Assembly: GCF_001463765.1 (NCBI RefSeq)
Contig: NZ_BBWK01000027.1
Span: 117,674 to 181,673, forward strand
Length of the DNA stretch: 64,000 nucleotides
Direction: 5' to 3'
From: Aureimonas sp. AU4
GTDB lineage: Bacteria; Pseudomonadota; Alphaproteobacteria; Rhizobiales; Rhizobiaceae
The notes beneath the pieces are model-generated. The model saw only the letters and a list, made by a program, of their open reading frames with translations, made no database searches and was not told where the DNA came from. The translations under genes were made by a program, and so were the position numbers. Positions 38,194 through 47,774 of this stretch are shown here, piece after piece. The first letter of the stretch is position 1. The number at the start of each line of letters is the position of its first letter.

Positions 38194-40020
38194 TCAGCCG
38201 CGCACATAGGAGCCCGGCGCATCCTCGATGGGGGCGAGCCTTCCGCCGCCCGGCTCGCGCGCGGACACGCGCTCCTCGCCCGACTGTTCGCGCAGCCAGG
38301 CTTCCCAATCCGGCCACCAGGAGCCCTTGGTCTCGGCGGCCTCCTGCCACCAGGCATCGAAGCTCAGGCCGTCGCGCGGCTGCGGTCCGGTCCAGAACTG
38401 GTACTTGCCGCGCGCGGGTGGGTTCACGACACCGGCGATGTGACCCGAGCCCGTCACCACGAAGCGAACGGGTCCGCCGAACGAGCCGCTGCCCTCGTAG
38501 ACGCTGAGGGCTGGCGCGATGTGGTCCTCGCGCGTGGCGAGGTTGTAGATCGGAATGTCCACGGTCGAGAGGTCGATGTCGACGTCGCCGAGCCGCATCC
38601 GGCCGCGCGACAGACGATTCTCGAGGTAGCAGTTGCGCAGGTAGAAGAGGTGGTTGGCCTTGGCCATGCGTGTGGCGTCGGCGTTCCAGAAGAGAAGGTC
38701 GAACGGCAGGGGCTCGCGGCCCTTGAGGTAGTTGTTGACGAAGTAGGGCCAGATCAGTTCGCCCGAGCGCAGGAGGTTGAAGGCCGTCGCCATCTTCGTG
38801 CCGTCGAGATAGCCTCGGCTCATCGCCTTCTCGATCTCGGCGAGCTGCTCCTCGTCCACGAAGACCTTCAGGTCGCCCGCGTGGCGGAAGTCGACCTGCG
38901 TCGTCAGAAGCGTCGCGGAGCGGATCCGTCCGTCGCCCTTGGCCTTGAGATAGGCGAGGCCGGCGGCCAGCAGCGTGCCTCCGACACAGTAGCCCACCGC
39001 ATCGACCTCGCTCTCGCCGGTCGCCTCGCGCACCGTGTCGAGGCCGAAGACGAGGCCTTCCTCGACGTAGGCCTGCCAGTCCTTGGCGGCATGCCGCTCG
39101 TCGGGATTGACCCATGATACGACGAACACCGTGCGGCCCTGCTCCACCAGCCAGCGGATCAGGCTCTTCTCGGGCGTCAGGTCGAGGATGTAGAACTTGT
39201 TGATCCAAGGGGGCGAAATCAGGATCGGCCGGCGGTACACGGTCTCGGTGGACGGCGCATACTGGACGATCTGGCAAAGATCGTTCTGCGCGACGACCTT
39301 GCCGGGCGTGGTGGCGAGGTTGTCGCCGACGCGAAAGCGGCTGGCATCGGACTGGCGCAGCTTCAGCGTGCCGGCGCCCTTGGCGAGGTCCTCGGCGAGC
39401 ATCTTCATGCCGCGCGCGAGATTGGCCCCATTCTCGGCCACGGTCTCGCGGAAGAGTTCGGGGTTCGTCAGAACGAAGTTGGACGGGCTGATCGCGTTGG
39501 TGATCTGCCGGACGTAGAAGACCGCCTTCTGGCGCGTGTGCGGATCGAGCCCCTCTGCCCGGTCCACCAGCCCCTGCGCCCACTGCGTGATGAGCGTGTA
39601 GGCCTCGCGCAGGAAGTTGAAGAAGAGGTTGCGCCGCCATTCCTCGTCGGCGAAGCGCTTGTCGGCGGGTGCCGGGACGGTCGCGACGGGCGGCGGCGGC
39701 TCGGCCGAGACGGTCTGGAGCGAGCGCATCCAGATGTTGAAGAAGCCCGCCATCAGCCCGGTTTGCGCTTCCAGCGCGCGGACGGGGTCGTTCAGCCAGT
39801 ATTCGGCCACGCGCGACAGCGTCGAGACGACGTCGCCGTAGCTGACCGGGCCGTCCACCGCCTCGCCGCGCTCGCGCGGCTCCACCCAGGCCGAGGCGGC
39901 CTTGCCGAGATGCTCCAGCATGTGCGCCATGTTGCGCGCGAAGGCCTCCGGATCCCGCACCGCGTAGGGGGCGAAGTCGGGCGCATCGTCGCGGCTGGGC
40001 CGGGTCGCGGACTCGGACAT
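38194..40020 (-). CDS. phaC: Class I poly(3-hydroxyalkanoate) synthase
   Basis: Polymerises 3-hydroxyacyl-CoA to storage polyester on the granule surface. The 608-residue protein has the lipase-like box GYCVGG with nucleophile Cys345, the downstream catalytic Asp region (IYNLATREDHIAP) and His in VVTGSGHIAGVVNPP. PPWINKFYILDL and the N-terminal NFVLTNPELFRETV are class I hallmarks. It is monocistronic: 102 bp separate it from map and 191 bp from the divergent lipoprotein gene. No phasin or phaR is adjacent. Confidence 0.96.
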   Translation of the reverse strand: MSESATRPSRDDAPDFAPYAVRDPEAFARNMAHMLEHLGKAASAWVEPRERGEAVDGPVSYGDVVSTLSRVAEYWLNDPVRALEAQTGLMAGFFNIWMRSLQTVSAEPPPPVATVPAPADKRFADEEWRRNLFFNFLREAYTLITQWAQGLVDRAEGLDPHTRQKAVFYVRQITNAISPSNFVLTNPELFRETVAENGANLARGMKMLAEDLAKGAGTLKLRQSDASRFRVGDNLATTPGKVVAQNDLCQIVQYAPSTETVYRRPILISPPWINKFYILDLTPEKSLIRWLVEQGRTVFVVSWVNPDERHAAKDWQAYVEEGLVFGLDTVREATGESEVDAVGYCVGGTLLAAGLAYLKAKGDGRIRSATLLTTQVDFRHAGDLKVFVDEEQLAEIEKAMSRGYLDGTKMATAFNLLRSGELIWPYFVNNYLKGREPLPFDLLFWNADATRMAKANHLFYLRNCYLENRLSRGRMRLGDVDIDLSTVDIPIYNLATREDHIAPALSVYEGSGSFGGPVRFVVTGSGHIAGVVNPPARGKYQFWTGPQPRDGLSFDAWWQEAAETKGSWWPDWEAWLREQSGEERVSAREPGGGRLAPIEDAPGSYVRG

Positions 40021-40211
40021 GGCGTGACCTCCTCAAGCCCCTCTAGAAAGCACGAAACCGCTTCGAGTTCAGCTGCCGCCCATGACGCGCCGCGTAGTTT
40101 CGTCGCCGCACCGCAGCATCGCCGATGCCATTCCAAAGCGCCGCCGCATCGGCTAAGACAGCGGCCTGCGGACCTGCCCGGTCCGCCCGGCGGCGAGGGA
40201 ATGGTCTGGAC

Positions 40212-40625
40212 ATGGGAATGAGGCTTGCGGCAGTCCTGGCCATGGTTGCGGCATCCGGTGCCGCACTCGCCGGCTGCCAGTCCTTCGTTCCTCAGGCCTT
40301 CCTGCCCCAGGACGACACACCGGTCATCCCGGCGCGCCTGGCGGCGGCTCCCCCCGTCACCTCGTCGGGCCAGCAGCGCGACAAGAACGGCTTCCCGCTG
40401 ATCGGCGCCTATCCGAAGGCCGCGACGACGCAGGTCTCCGACGAAACGGTCGCCCAGACGCGCGAGCGCTACGCCCGCACGGGCCGGCGCGGCGCGGGAT
40501 CGACGGCGCCCCAGTATCGGCGCACGGTCGCCGAGATGCAGGCGCTCGCCGCGTCCCAGGCCCAGGCCGCCGCGGATCTGCCGGCGGCAGCCGCGCCGGC
40601 CGAGGCCGGCAGCCGGGCGCAGTAG
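40212..40625 (+). CDS. Small lipoprotein of unknown function
   Basis: A 137-residue predicted lipoprotein, MGMRLAAVLAMVAASGAALAGCQS, with lipobox LAGC and lipidated Cys22. The mature part is short and hydrophilic, with FPLIGAYPKAATTQVSDETVAQTRERY as the only conserved-looking motif and an Ala-rich C-terminus. Proteins with the phrase GFPxxGxYP are common in Hyphomicrobiales, but I cannot name the family. ATG 40212 or 40218 may be used. It is divergent from phaC. Confidence 0.72.
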   Translation: MGMRLAAVLAMVAASGAALAGCQSFVPQAFLPQDDTPVIPARLAAAPPVTSSGQQRDKNGFPLIGAYPKAATTQVSDETVAQTRERYARTGRRGAGSTAPQYRRTVAEMQALAASQAQAAADLPAAAAPAEAGSRAQ

Positions 40626-40634
40626 AGCGCCGCC

Positions 40635-40652
40635 GGCGCCCGAGCGGGCGCC
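40635..40652 (+). other. GC-rich hairpin after the lipoprotein gene
   Basis: A perfect 7-bp stem GGCGCCC / GGGCGCC with loop GAGC, beginning 9 bp after the stop. There is no T-run, so it is at best a weak or Rho-assisted terminator or a 3' stabiliser. Confidence 0.4.
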
Positions 40653-40748
40653 GATGCACCCGGCCCAAGCGGACGCTCGCGATCCAACGCCTGCCCTGGC
40701 GCCGCCCATGCGCGCCGATCCGTATCGCCGAATAAAGGCCCCGCAGCC

Positions 40749-41963
40749 ATGACCGAAGAGTTCCACAAGGTCCGCCGTCTTCCTCCCTATGTCTTCGAGG
40801 AGGTCAACAAGAAGAAGGCGGCCGCCCGTGCCCGGGGCGTCGACATCATCGACCTCGGCATGGGCAATCCCGACCTGCCGACGCCGAAGTTCGTGGTGGA
40901 CAAGCTCTGCGAGGCGATCCGCGATCCGCGCACGCACCGCTACTCGGCCTCCAAGGGCATCGCCGGCCTTCGCCGCGCCCAGGCCGCCTACTACGAGCGC
41001 CGTTTCAACGTGAAGCTCAATCCCGACACGCAGGTCGTGGCGACGCTGGGGTCCAAGGAAGGCTTCGCCAACATGGCGCAGGCCATCACTGCGCCCGGCG
41101 ACGTGGTGCTCTGCCCGAACCCGACCTATCCGATCCACGCCTTCGGCTTCCTGATGACGGGCGGCACGATCCGGTCGATTCCGGCCAAGCCCGACGAGGA
41201 CTTCCTCCGGGCAATCGATCGCGCCGTGCGCCACTCGATCCCCAAGCCCATCGCCATCATCCTGAACTACCCGTCCAACCCGACGGCCTACGAGGCGGAC
41301 CTCGACTTCTACAAGGAGGTCGTCGCCTTCGCGAAGCAGAACGAGATCATCATCCTTTCGGACCTTGCCTACTCCGAGATCTTCTTCGACGGCGCGCCGC
41401 CCCCGTCCGTTCTGGAGGTGCCGGGTGCGATGGACGTGGCGGTGGAGTTCACTTCCATGTCCAAGACCTTCTCCATGCCGGGTTGGCGCGTCGGCTTCGC
41501 GGTGGGCAACGAGCGCCTGATCGCGGCGCTGGCGCGCGTGAAGAGCTATCTCGACTACGGCGCCTTCACGCCGATCCAGGTGGCGGCGACCGCGGCGCTG
41601 AACGCGGGCGACGCCGCGATCGAGGAGGTCCGCGCGGTCTACCGCCATCGCCGCGACGTGCTGGTGGAGAGCTTCGGCCGCGCCCATTTCGACGTGCCGC
41701 CGCCGTCTTCCACCATGTTCGCCTGGGCGCCGATCCCCGAGCGCTTCCGTTATATGGGCTCGCTCGAGTTCTCCAAGCTCCTGATCGAGAAGGCCGACGT
41801 CGCCGTCGCGCCCGGCATCGGCTTCGGTGAGTACGGTGACGACTACGTGCGCATCGCCCTGGTCGAGAACGAGCACCGCATCCGGCAGGCGGCGCGCAAC
41901 ATCCGCCGCTTCCTTGCATCGGGCAACGAACCCGTTCAAAAGGCGGCGGCAGTGGCGCAGTAG
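40749..41963 (+). CDS. PLP aminotransferase, AlaC/LL-DAP-aminotransferase-like
   Basis: A 404-residue class I/II aminotransferase. LGMGNPDLPTPKFVVDKL, YSASKGIAGLRRAQAAYY and NYPSNPTAYEADLDFY are family motifs; the PLP-binding Lys lies in SMSKTFSMPGWRVGF. The close match to AlaC-type sequences suggests glutamate-pyruvate transamination (alanine synthesis), while databases often call such proteins LL-diaminopimelate aminotransferase. It precedes hom by 72 bp on the same strand, a conserved pairing in this order of bacteria that hints at aspartate-family amino acid metabolism. Confidence 0.9.
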   Translation: MTEEFHKVRRLPPYVFEEVNKKKAAARARGVDIIDLGMGNPDLPTPKFVVDKLCEAIRDPRTHRYSASKGIAGLRRAQAAYYERRFNVKLNPDTQVVATLGSKEGFANMAQAITAPGDVVLCPNPTYPIHAFGFLMTGGTIRSIPAKPDEDFLRAIDRAVRHSIPKPIAIILNYPSNPTAYEADLDFYKEVVAFAKQNEIIILSDLAYSEIFFDGAPPPSVLEVPGAMDVAVEFTSMSKTFSMPGWRVGFAVGNERLIAALARVKSYLDYGAFTPIQVAATAALNAGDAAIEEVRAVYRHRRDVLVESFGRAHFDVPPPSSTMFAWAPIPERFRYMGSLEFSKLLIEKADVAVAPGIGFGEYGDDYVRIALVENEHRIRQAARNIRRFLASGNEPVQKAAAVAQ

Positions 41964-42035
41964 CGGTCATCTTCCTGCCGGGGATGCCGGATGGCTCCGC
42001 TGTCCCCGGTCCGCACGCAAAGCACAAGGTTTTCC

Positions 42036-43340
42036 ATGGAACGCCCGATGAGGCTCGGCATCGCCGGGCTCGGAACGGTGGGCGCCTCGCTCGCCCGTCT
42101 CCTCGCCGACAAACGGGACGTCTATGGCATGCGGGCTGGCCGCTCGCTGGAAGTCGCGGCCGTCTCGGCGCGCGACCGCACGCGCGACCGGGGCGTCGAC
42201 CTTTCTGCTGCCGCCTGGTTCGACGATCCGGTGGCGCTCGCACGCGACGCCGAGATCGACCTCTTCGTGGAGCTCGTCGGCGGCTCGGACGGTGCGGCCT
42301 TCGAGAGCGTGAAGGCCGCGCTGAATCGCGGCCTGCCGGTGGTGACCGCCAATAAGGCGCTGCTTGCCCACCATGGCCTGCAGCTTGCCCGGCTCGCGCA
42401 GAAGCGCGGCGCCCCGATCTTCTTCGAGGCGGCGGCCGCCGGCGGCATCCCGATCATCAAGACGATGCGCGAGGCGCTGCGCGGCAATACGGTCGAGCGC
42501 GTCTACGGCATCCTCAACGGCACCTGCAACTACATGCTGACGCGCATGGAGCGCGAGGGCATCGCCTTCGACGCCTGCCTCGCCGATGCCCAGCGCCTCG
42601 GCTATGCGGAGGCCGACCCGACCTTCGACATCGGCGGCTTCGACGCCGCGCACAAGCTCGCCCTTCTGACCTCGCTCGCCTTCGGCTGCGAGATCGATCT
42701 CGACGCGATCTTCATCGAGGGCATCTCGACGGTCACCAACGCCGACATCGAGGCCGCCGCCGAGCTCGGATATCGCATCAAGCTCCTGGCGGTCGCCCAG
42801 CGTACCGAGTCCGGCATCGAGCAGCGCGTCCATCCGACGATGATCCCCGCGCACTCGGCGCTGGCGCAGGTCGACGGCGTGACCAACGCGGTGGCGGTCG
42901 ATACCGATCTTCTCGGCTCGGTGCTCCTGGTGGGCCCGGGCGCCGGCGGCAACGCCACGGCCTCGGCCGTCCTGTCGGACATCATCGACGCCGCGCAGGG
43001 CGTTCGCCTGCCGGCCTTCGGCCTGGAGCCCGCCAAGCTCGCGCCCTATCGCCGGGCTCGCATGCGCGCGCATGAAGGCGGCTACTACATCCGGCTATCC
43101 GTGCTCGACCGCGTGGGCGCCTTCGCCTCCATCGCGCGGCGCATGGCCGAGAACGACATCTCCCTGGAGTCGATCGTCCAGCGCAAGCCGGAGAGCGGCA
43201 AGGCGGCCGAGACCGTGCCCGTGATCCTCATCACGCACGAGACCACCGAGGCCGCCGTCCGCCGCGCGCTCGACGCCGTTTCGCGCGACGGGCACCTCAG
43301 CGGCGAGCCGCGCATGATCCGCATCGAGGCGCTCGACTAG
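42036..43340 (+). CDS. hom: Homoserine dehydrogenase
   Basis: Reduces aspartate semialdehyde to homoserine for threonine and methionine synthesis. The 434-residue protein has the NAD(P) motif LGIAGLGTVGASLARLL at 6-22, the catalytic region FEAAAAGGIPIIKTMREAL with GILNGTCNYMLTRM, and a C-terminal ACT domain (about 350-430, starting YYIRLSVLDRVGAFASIAR) that normally mediates feedback control by threonine. ATG 42036 has AAGG 6 bases upstream; the longer frame is rejected. It is followed by glpX 31 bp later. Confidence 0.96.
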   Translation: MERPMRLGIAGLGTVGASLARLLADKRDVYGMRAGRSLEVAAVSARDRTRDRGVDLSAAAWFDDPVALARDAEIDLFVELVGGSDGAAFESVKAALNRGLPVVTANKALLAHHGLQLARLAQKRGAPIFFEAAAAGGIPIIKTMREALRGNTVERVYGILNGTCNYMLTRMEREGIAFDACLADAQRLGYAEADPTFDIGGFDAAHKLALLTSLAFGCEIDLDAIFIEGISTVTNADIEAAAELGYRIKLLAVAQRTESGIEQRVHPTMIPAHSALAQVDGVTNAVAVDTDLLGSVLLVGPGAGGNATASAVLSDIIDAAQGVRLPAFGLEPAKLAPYRRARMRAHEGGYYIRLSVLDRVGAFASIARRMAENDISLESIVQRKPESGKAAETVPVILITHETTEAAVRRALDAVSRDGHLSGEPRMIRIEALD

Positions 43341-43371
43341 AAGCGCCCGGCAGGACACCCGGGGGAACGGA

Positions 43372-44367
43372 ATGATCACAGAGATCGAGGAGATCGACGA
43401 GGCGACGTCGCTGGAGCGGGTCCTGTCGATCGAGATCGCGCGGGTGACGGAACGCGCCGCCGTCGCCGCCGCGACGTTTCGCGGGCGGGGCGACGAGCGC
43501 GCCGCGGACGGGGCCGCGATCGCCGCGATGCGCGACGAGCTCGGAACGCTCGCGGTCAGCGGCACGGTCGTGATCGGGGAGGGCGAGGCCGGCGACGTCC
43601 CCGCGCTCTATCTCGGCGAAACGCTCGGCACCGGCGGCCCGAGGGTCGACGTGGCGCTGGACCCGCTCGAGGGCACGACGATCTGCGCCAAGAATCTGCC
43701 CAACGCCATCTCGGTGGTGGCCGTGGCGACGCGCGGCGCGCTTCTGACGACACCCGACGTCTATATGGACAAGATCGCCGTCGGCCCGGGCTATCCCGCC
43801 GGGATCGTCGGGCTCGACCGGTCGCCACGCGACAACATCGAGGCGCTGGCGCGAGCCAAGGGCGTTCGCGTCCACGAGATCACGGCCTGCATCCTCGATC
43901 GCCCGCGTCATGCTCGGCTGATCGAGGAGGTCCGGCAGGCGGGCGCGGCGATACGCCTGATCGGCGACGGCGACGTCGCTGGCGTCATCCATACGACCGA
44001 CCCGACCGTCACCGGCATCGACATCTATCTCGGCATCGGCGGCGCGCCCGAGGGTGTGCTGGCGGCAGCCGCCCTTCGCTGTCGCGGCGGCCAGATCGAG
44101 GGACGGCTCCAGCTCAACACGATGGACAAGCGCATCCGGGCCGAAAAGCTCGGCCTCACCGATCCCGACCGGCTCTTCCGGCTCGACGATATGGTGATGG
44201 GCGACGTCATCTTCGCGGCGACCGGCGTGACCGGCGGCAGCTTCCTGGAGGGCGTGCGCTTCCATGCCGACCGGATCGAGACCCATACGGTCGTGATGCG
44301 CTCGCGCACGCGTACCGTGCGCGACATCCGCGCCCGTCACTACGACCGCGAGAAGTTCGGCCTCTGA
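43372..44367 (+). CDS. glpX: Class II fructose-1,6-bisphosphatase
   Basis: Hydrolyses fructose 1,6-bisphosphate in gluconeogenesis. The 331-residue GlpX-type protein shows the metal and phosphate sites VIGEGEAGDVPALYLGE, VDVALDPLEGTTICAKN and VIHTTDPTVTGIDIYLGIGGAPEGVLAAAAL. GGGGGAACGG provides the ribosome site. The order hom-glpX-recJ is common in Hyphomicrobiales, and the three are likely co-transcribed. Confidence 0.95.
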   Translation: MITEIEEIDEATSLERVLSIEIARVTERAAVAAATFRGRGDERAADGAAIAAMRDELGTLAVSGTVVIGEGEAGDVPALYLGETLGTGGPRVDVALDPLEGTTICAKNLPNAISVVAVATRGALLTTPDVYMDKIAVGPGYPAGIVGLDRSPRDNIEALARAKGVRVHEITACILDRPRHARLIEEVRQAGAAIRLIGDGDVAGVIHTTDPTVTGIDIYLGIGGAPEGVLAAAALRCRGGQIEGRLQLNTMDKRIRAEKLGLTDPDRLFRLDDMVMGDVIFAATGVTGGSFLEGVRFHADRIETHTVVMRSRTRTVRDIRARHYDREKFGL

Positions 44368-44380
44368 GCCGGCGACACGC

Positions 44381-46168
44381 ATGACCGAGACCGCGCGAAC
44401 CTTCCTGGGCGTCGAGCGCTCCGCGAACGGTCGGCGCTGGGTCCATGCGCTGGATCCCCGCCAGGAGGCCGCCGCCGCTCGGATCGCCCAGATCTCGGCG
44501 TTGCCGGATCTCGTCGCGCGCGTTCTGGCCGGGCGCAACGTTCCGGCCGACGAGATCGAGCGCTTCATGCAGCCGACCCTGCGCGATTTGATGCCCGACC
44601 CATCAAAGCTGCGCGACATGGACGCGGCCGCATCGCGCCTCGCGGACGCGGTGGAGCGCGGCGAGCGTGTCGCGATCTTCGGCGACTACGACGTGGACGG
44701 GGCGGCCTCCTCGGCGCTCCTTTTTCGCTACCTGCGCGAGCTGGGCGTCGAGAGCCGCATCCGAATCCCCGATCGTCTGACGGAAGGCTACGGTCCGAGC
44801 GTCCGGGCGATGAACGAGCTCGCCGACGACGGCGCGACGCTGATCGTCACGGTGGATTGCGGCTCCGCGGGCTTCGAGGCGCTGGCGGCCGCGAAGGCAC
44901 GGGGCGTCGACGTAGTCGTCCTCGACCATCACCAGACCGGTGCGGAGCTTCCCGAGGCGGTGGCGCTCGTCAATCCGAACCGGCAGGACGACCTGTCGGG
45001 GCAGGGGGCGCTATGCGCGGCGGGCGTCGTGTTTCTCGCGCTCGTCGCCGTCTCGCGCGAGTTGCGCCGGCGCGGTCGCAGCGACCTTCCCGACATTCGC
45101 CACGACCTCGACCTGGCAGCTCTGGCGACCGTCTGCGACGTGGTTCCGCTCACGGGCTTCAACCGGGCACTCGTGGTGCGCGGGCTGGAGCGCATGCGCC
45201 TGCAGCTCAATCCTGGCCTGCGGGCTCTGGCCGAGATCGCACGCCTGTCCGGGCGGCTTGAGGCGTTTCACCTCGGCTATATTCTCGGACCTCGCATCAA
45301 TGCGGGCGGGCGCATTGGCGCCGCCCATCTCGGCAGCCGCCTTCTCACGACCGACGACGCCAACGACGCGCGCGAGATCGCCGAGGAGCTTCACCTTCTG
45401 AACGCCGAGCGACAGGCGATGGAGCGCGAGATGCTGCTTGAGGCCGAGCGAGAGGTCGTGGAGGAGATGGGCGAGGGGGCCGGCCCCGCGGTTCTCGTGG
45501 CGGGACGCCCGACGTGGCACCCCGGCATCGTCGGCCTCATCGCCGCGCGCCTGAAGGAACGCTTCAACCGCCCGGCCTTTGCGATCGCCTTCGATGCCGG
45601 CGGACGCGGCACGGCGTCGGGCCGCTCGATCGAAGGGTTCGATATCGGCGCCTTCGTGCGCGATGCGGTCGCGAGCGGCATCGCGGTCAAGGGCGGCGGC
45701 CACCGCATGGCGGCCGGCCTGACCATCGAGCGTTCCCGGCTGGGAGACTTTCGCGAGCTCGCCGAAACCCGCGCCCGGGCCAAGGTCGACGCCCTGGTCG
45801 CGGCCGACACGCTTCGGATCGACGGCGCGGTCAGCGCCTCGGCGTTGAAGCCGCAGATGATCCATGCGCTGGAGCAGGCTGGGCCTTATGGCGCGGGCCA
45901 TCCCGCCCCGATCTTCGCGCTGCCGCGCCATCGCCTGACATCGCTCGTGCCGATCCGGGGCGGACACATGCGGCTCACGCTGCGCGCCGCCGACGGCGCG
46001 ACCGCCAGCGCGATCGCCTTCCGCGCGGAAGGGTCACCGGTCGGAGACATGCTGGAACGCCATCGCGACGAACTCCTGCACGTCGCCGGCCATCTCGATC
46101 TCGATCGCTACGGCGGACGCGAAAGCGTCTCGCTCCGCGTCTCGGACGTCGCCATCCCGCCACGTTAG
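44381..46168 (+). CDS. recJ: Single-stranded-DNA-specific exonuclease RecJ
   Basis: A 5'-3' ssDNA exonuclease for recombination, base-excision and mismatch repair. In 595 residues the phosphoesterase motifs are FGDYDVDGAASSALL (motif I), VTVDCGSAG, VVVLDHHQTG (the DHH motif) and the DHHA1 domain motif GGGHRMAAGLTI. A C-terminal OB-type domain follows. It begins 13 bp after glpX. After the stop, 146 bp to tRNA-Glu show no gene or terminator. Confidence 0.96.
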   Translation: MTETARTFLGVERSANGRRWVHALDPRQEAAAARIAQISALPDLVARVLAGRNVPADEIERFMQPTLRDLMPDPSKLRDMDAAASRLADAVERGERVAIFGDYDVDGAASSALLFRYLRELGVESRIRIPDRLTEGYGPSVRAMNELADDGATLIVTVDCGSAGFEALAAAKARGVDVVVLDHHQTGAELPEAVALVNPNRQDDLSGQGALCAAGVVFLALVAVSRELRRRGRSDLPDIRHDLDLAALATVCDVVPLTGFNRALVVRGLERMRLQLNPGLRALAEIARLSGRLEAFHLGYILGPRINAGGRIGAAHLGSRLLTTDDANDAREIAEELHLLNAERQAMEREMLLEAEREVVEEMGEGAGPAVLVAGRPTWHPGIVGLIAARLKERFNRPAFAIAFDAGGRGTASGRSIEGFDIGAFVRDAVASGIAVKGGGHRMAAGLTIERSRLGDFRELAETRARAKVDALVAADTLRIDGAVSASALKPQMIHALEQAGPYGAGHPAPIFALPRHRLTSLVPIRGGHMRLTLRAADGATASAIAFRAEGSPVGDMLERHRDELLHVAGHLDLDRYGGRESVSLRVSDVAIPPR

Positions 46169-46314
46169 AATGCGTCCGGTGGTCTTCAAGTGATCGAGAG
46201 GCGATCGCGACTTGCCGGCACGAGACGCCGCCCCGGAGCGTATCCGCATGGGATGACCGACACCGCGTAGCGCAAAGCGCCGGATGATTCAGTGATCTGA
46301 ACTGGGAAAGTAGA

Positions 46315-46389
46315 TGGTACGCCCAAGGGGAATCGAACCCCTCTCTCCACCGTGAAAGGGTGGCGTCCTAACCGATAGACGATGGGCGC
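46315..46389 (-). tRNA. tRNA-Glu (anticodon TTC)
   Basis: A 75-nt cloverleaf on the minus strand, including an encoded CCA (46315-46317). Acceptor GCGCCCA pairs with TGGGCGT; the anticodon stem CCACC/GGTGG encloses CTTTCAC, giving anticodon TTC; the T arm is AGGGG-TTCGATT-CCCCT. It reads away from recJ. Confidence 0.97.
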
Positions 46390-46459
46390 GGACGAGGGCT
46401 CTATACGGGCAAAACCGCCCGGCGCGCAACCCGCAACCGCCCTTTCCGGGCGATTTTCG

Positions 46460-47587
46460 TCAGCCTTCCCGCCGCTGGCGGCAGGCCCAGTTCCAGTCGC
46501 GCGTCGGGCCGACGTCGATATGGATCGCGGCCGTGTGGCAGTAGGTGCCGACGCCGCCGCGGCCGGGCAGGGAGCGCACGAAGGCGGCGACGGTCACGCC
46601 GTTCACGCCGGGCACGTGCAGGTCGGCCGCCTTGCAGGCCATGTGCATCGAGGCCTTGGCCCCGTTGACGCGCCGGTTATGCGAGGGCGAGCGGTAGCCG
46701 GAGGTGATCACGACCTTCTGCTTGAAGCGCTGCTCGATCTGCGAGATCAGCGCGAGAAGGTCGGACTGGAAACAGTTGGTGACGATGTCCTCGCGCTGGA
46801 TCAGGAGGCCGGACGGCGCAAGGCGCGCGATGCCGGAGAGCGAGGCGATCTGGTAGGAGCCGCCGATGTCGTCGAGAAGATCCGAATCGGCCGAGGCGCG
46901 CTGACCGATCTCGAAGAGCGACTTCGGGTCGACGCCGGGCAGGTTGTTGTCGCCCGGCTTCTTGTCGATTCCGTCGGTCTGGATGACCACGACCCGCCGG
47001 CTCTTCTGCGCGTCCGTGTTCCTGATCGGCGTGCGGGCCGTCGATTCGTTGTAGAGCGAGGCGTAGAGCGAGCGGTCCGCCTGCCGGCCGGACGCGTCCC
47101 GCTCCGCGTATGCCGCGACCGCCGGGTTGGAAGTTCGCTGAAGGAGGCTGGTCGGCGCGATGCCGCCTTCATGGCCTTCCGCGAGCGCAGCGACCTCGGC
47201 ACGCGACTTGTCGGACCTTGCTGCTTCGCCGCCCGCTGCGATCCGTTCGGCAATGGTCGACTGCGCCGCGGCCGCAACGCGGGCCCCCTTGTCGGCCTGC
47301 TCGCTCGTCGTCGGCGAACGGTCCGCCGGCTTCGCGGCCTCGGGGTCGCCCTCGGGCTTGCCGGGTTTCGAGGCGTCGGCATCGATCAGCGCCGCCACCT
47401 GGTCGCCCTTGGCCGCCGATGGGCCGGGGGCGTTCTGTGGTGAGAAGCCGAAGCTTGCGCTTTCGTCGACCGCGGAAACGCACCCCCCGAAGAGGATGCA
47501 GGACGATACCGCCAGGACCGACGTCAGAAGACGTCGGCTCGATACGGCGCGGGAAGTCGCGTTGGCATCAGACAATCGGAAGTCCAC
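46460..47587 (-). CDS. Peptidase M15A/DUF882-type lipoprotein
   Basis: A 375-residue envelope protein. The N-terminus (about 36 residues, ending ILFGGC) looks like a lipoprotein signal with Cys36. Residues about 40-245 are an Ala/Asp-rich low-complexity linker. The C-terminal domain (about 265-370) has the M15-type zinc site SGYRSPSHNRRVNGAKASMH (with His and the D of ADLHVPG) and GTYCHTAAIHIDVG, so D,D- or L,D-carboxypeptidase-like activity on peptidoglycan is likely. It starts GATTTTC-near at ATG 47587. The nearest minus-strand gene upstream, gloA, is 187 bp away. Confidence 0.86.
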   Translation of the reverse strand: MDFRLSDANATSRAVSSRRLLTSVLAVSSCILFGGCVSAVDESASFGFSPQNAPGPSAAKGDQVAALIDADASKPGKPEGDPEAAKPADRSPTTSEQADKGARVAAAAQSTIAERIAAGGEAARSDKSRAEVAALAEGHEGGIAPTSLLQRTSNPAVAAYAERDASGRQADRSLYASLYNESTARTPIRNTDAQKSRRVVVIQTDGIDKKPGDNNLPGVDPKSLFEIGQRASADSDLLDDIGGSYQIASLSGIARLAPSGLLIQREDIVTNCFQSDLLALISQIEQRFKQKVVITSGYRSPSHNRRVNGAKASMHMACKAADLHVPGVNGVTVAAFVRSLPGRGGVGTYCHTAAIHIDVGPTRDWNWACRQRREG

Positions 47588-47774
47588 CCCCTCGACGCGC
47601 CGTCGCTGACAGCGAACGACGCATGTCGGCCGGCATCGCCCCCGAGCGGAAGGCGTATCCCCGACCAGCGATTCACAGGAGGCGGTTCCCCATCCGCCCT
47701 TCGCCTAGAAGCGTTCCCGCAAATATGACGCTCAGTTCATTTGTATGGCCCAAATAAGGCCGACTTGTCACGCC

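Noticed and set aside
40635..40652. Rho-independent terminator after the small lipoprotein gene.
   Set aside because: The stem is perfect but lacks any T-run, so it is listed only as a hairpin.
39792..41939. 715-codon minus-strand frame across phaC, the lipoprotein and the aminotransferase.
   Set aside because: It is antisense to an intact aminotransferase and shows no domain; typical of GC-rich third-position shadowing.
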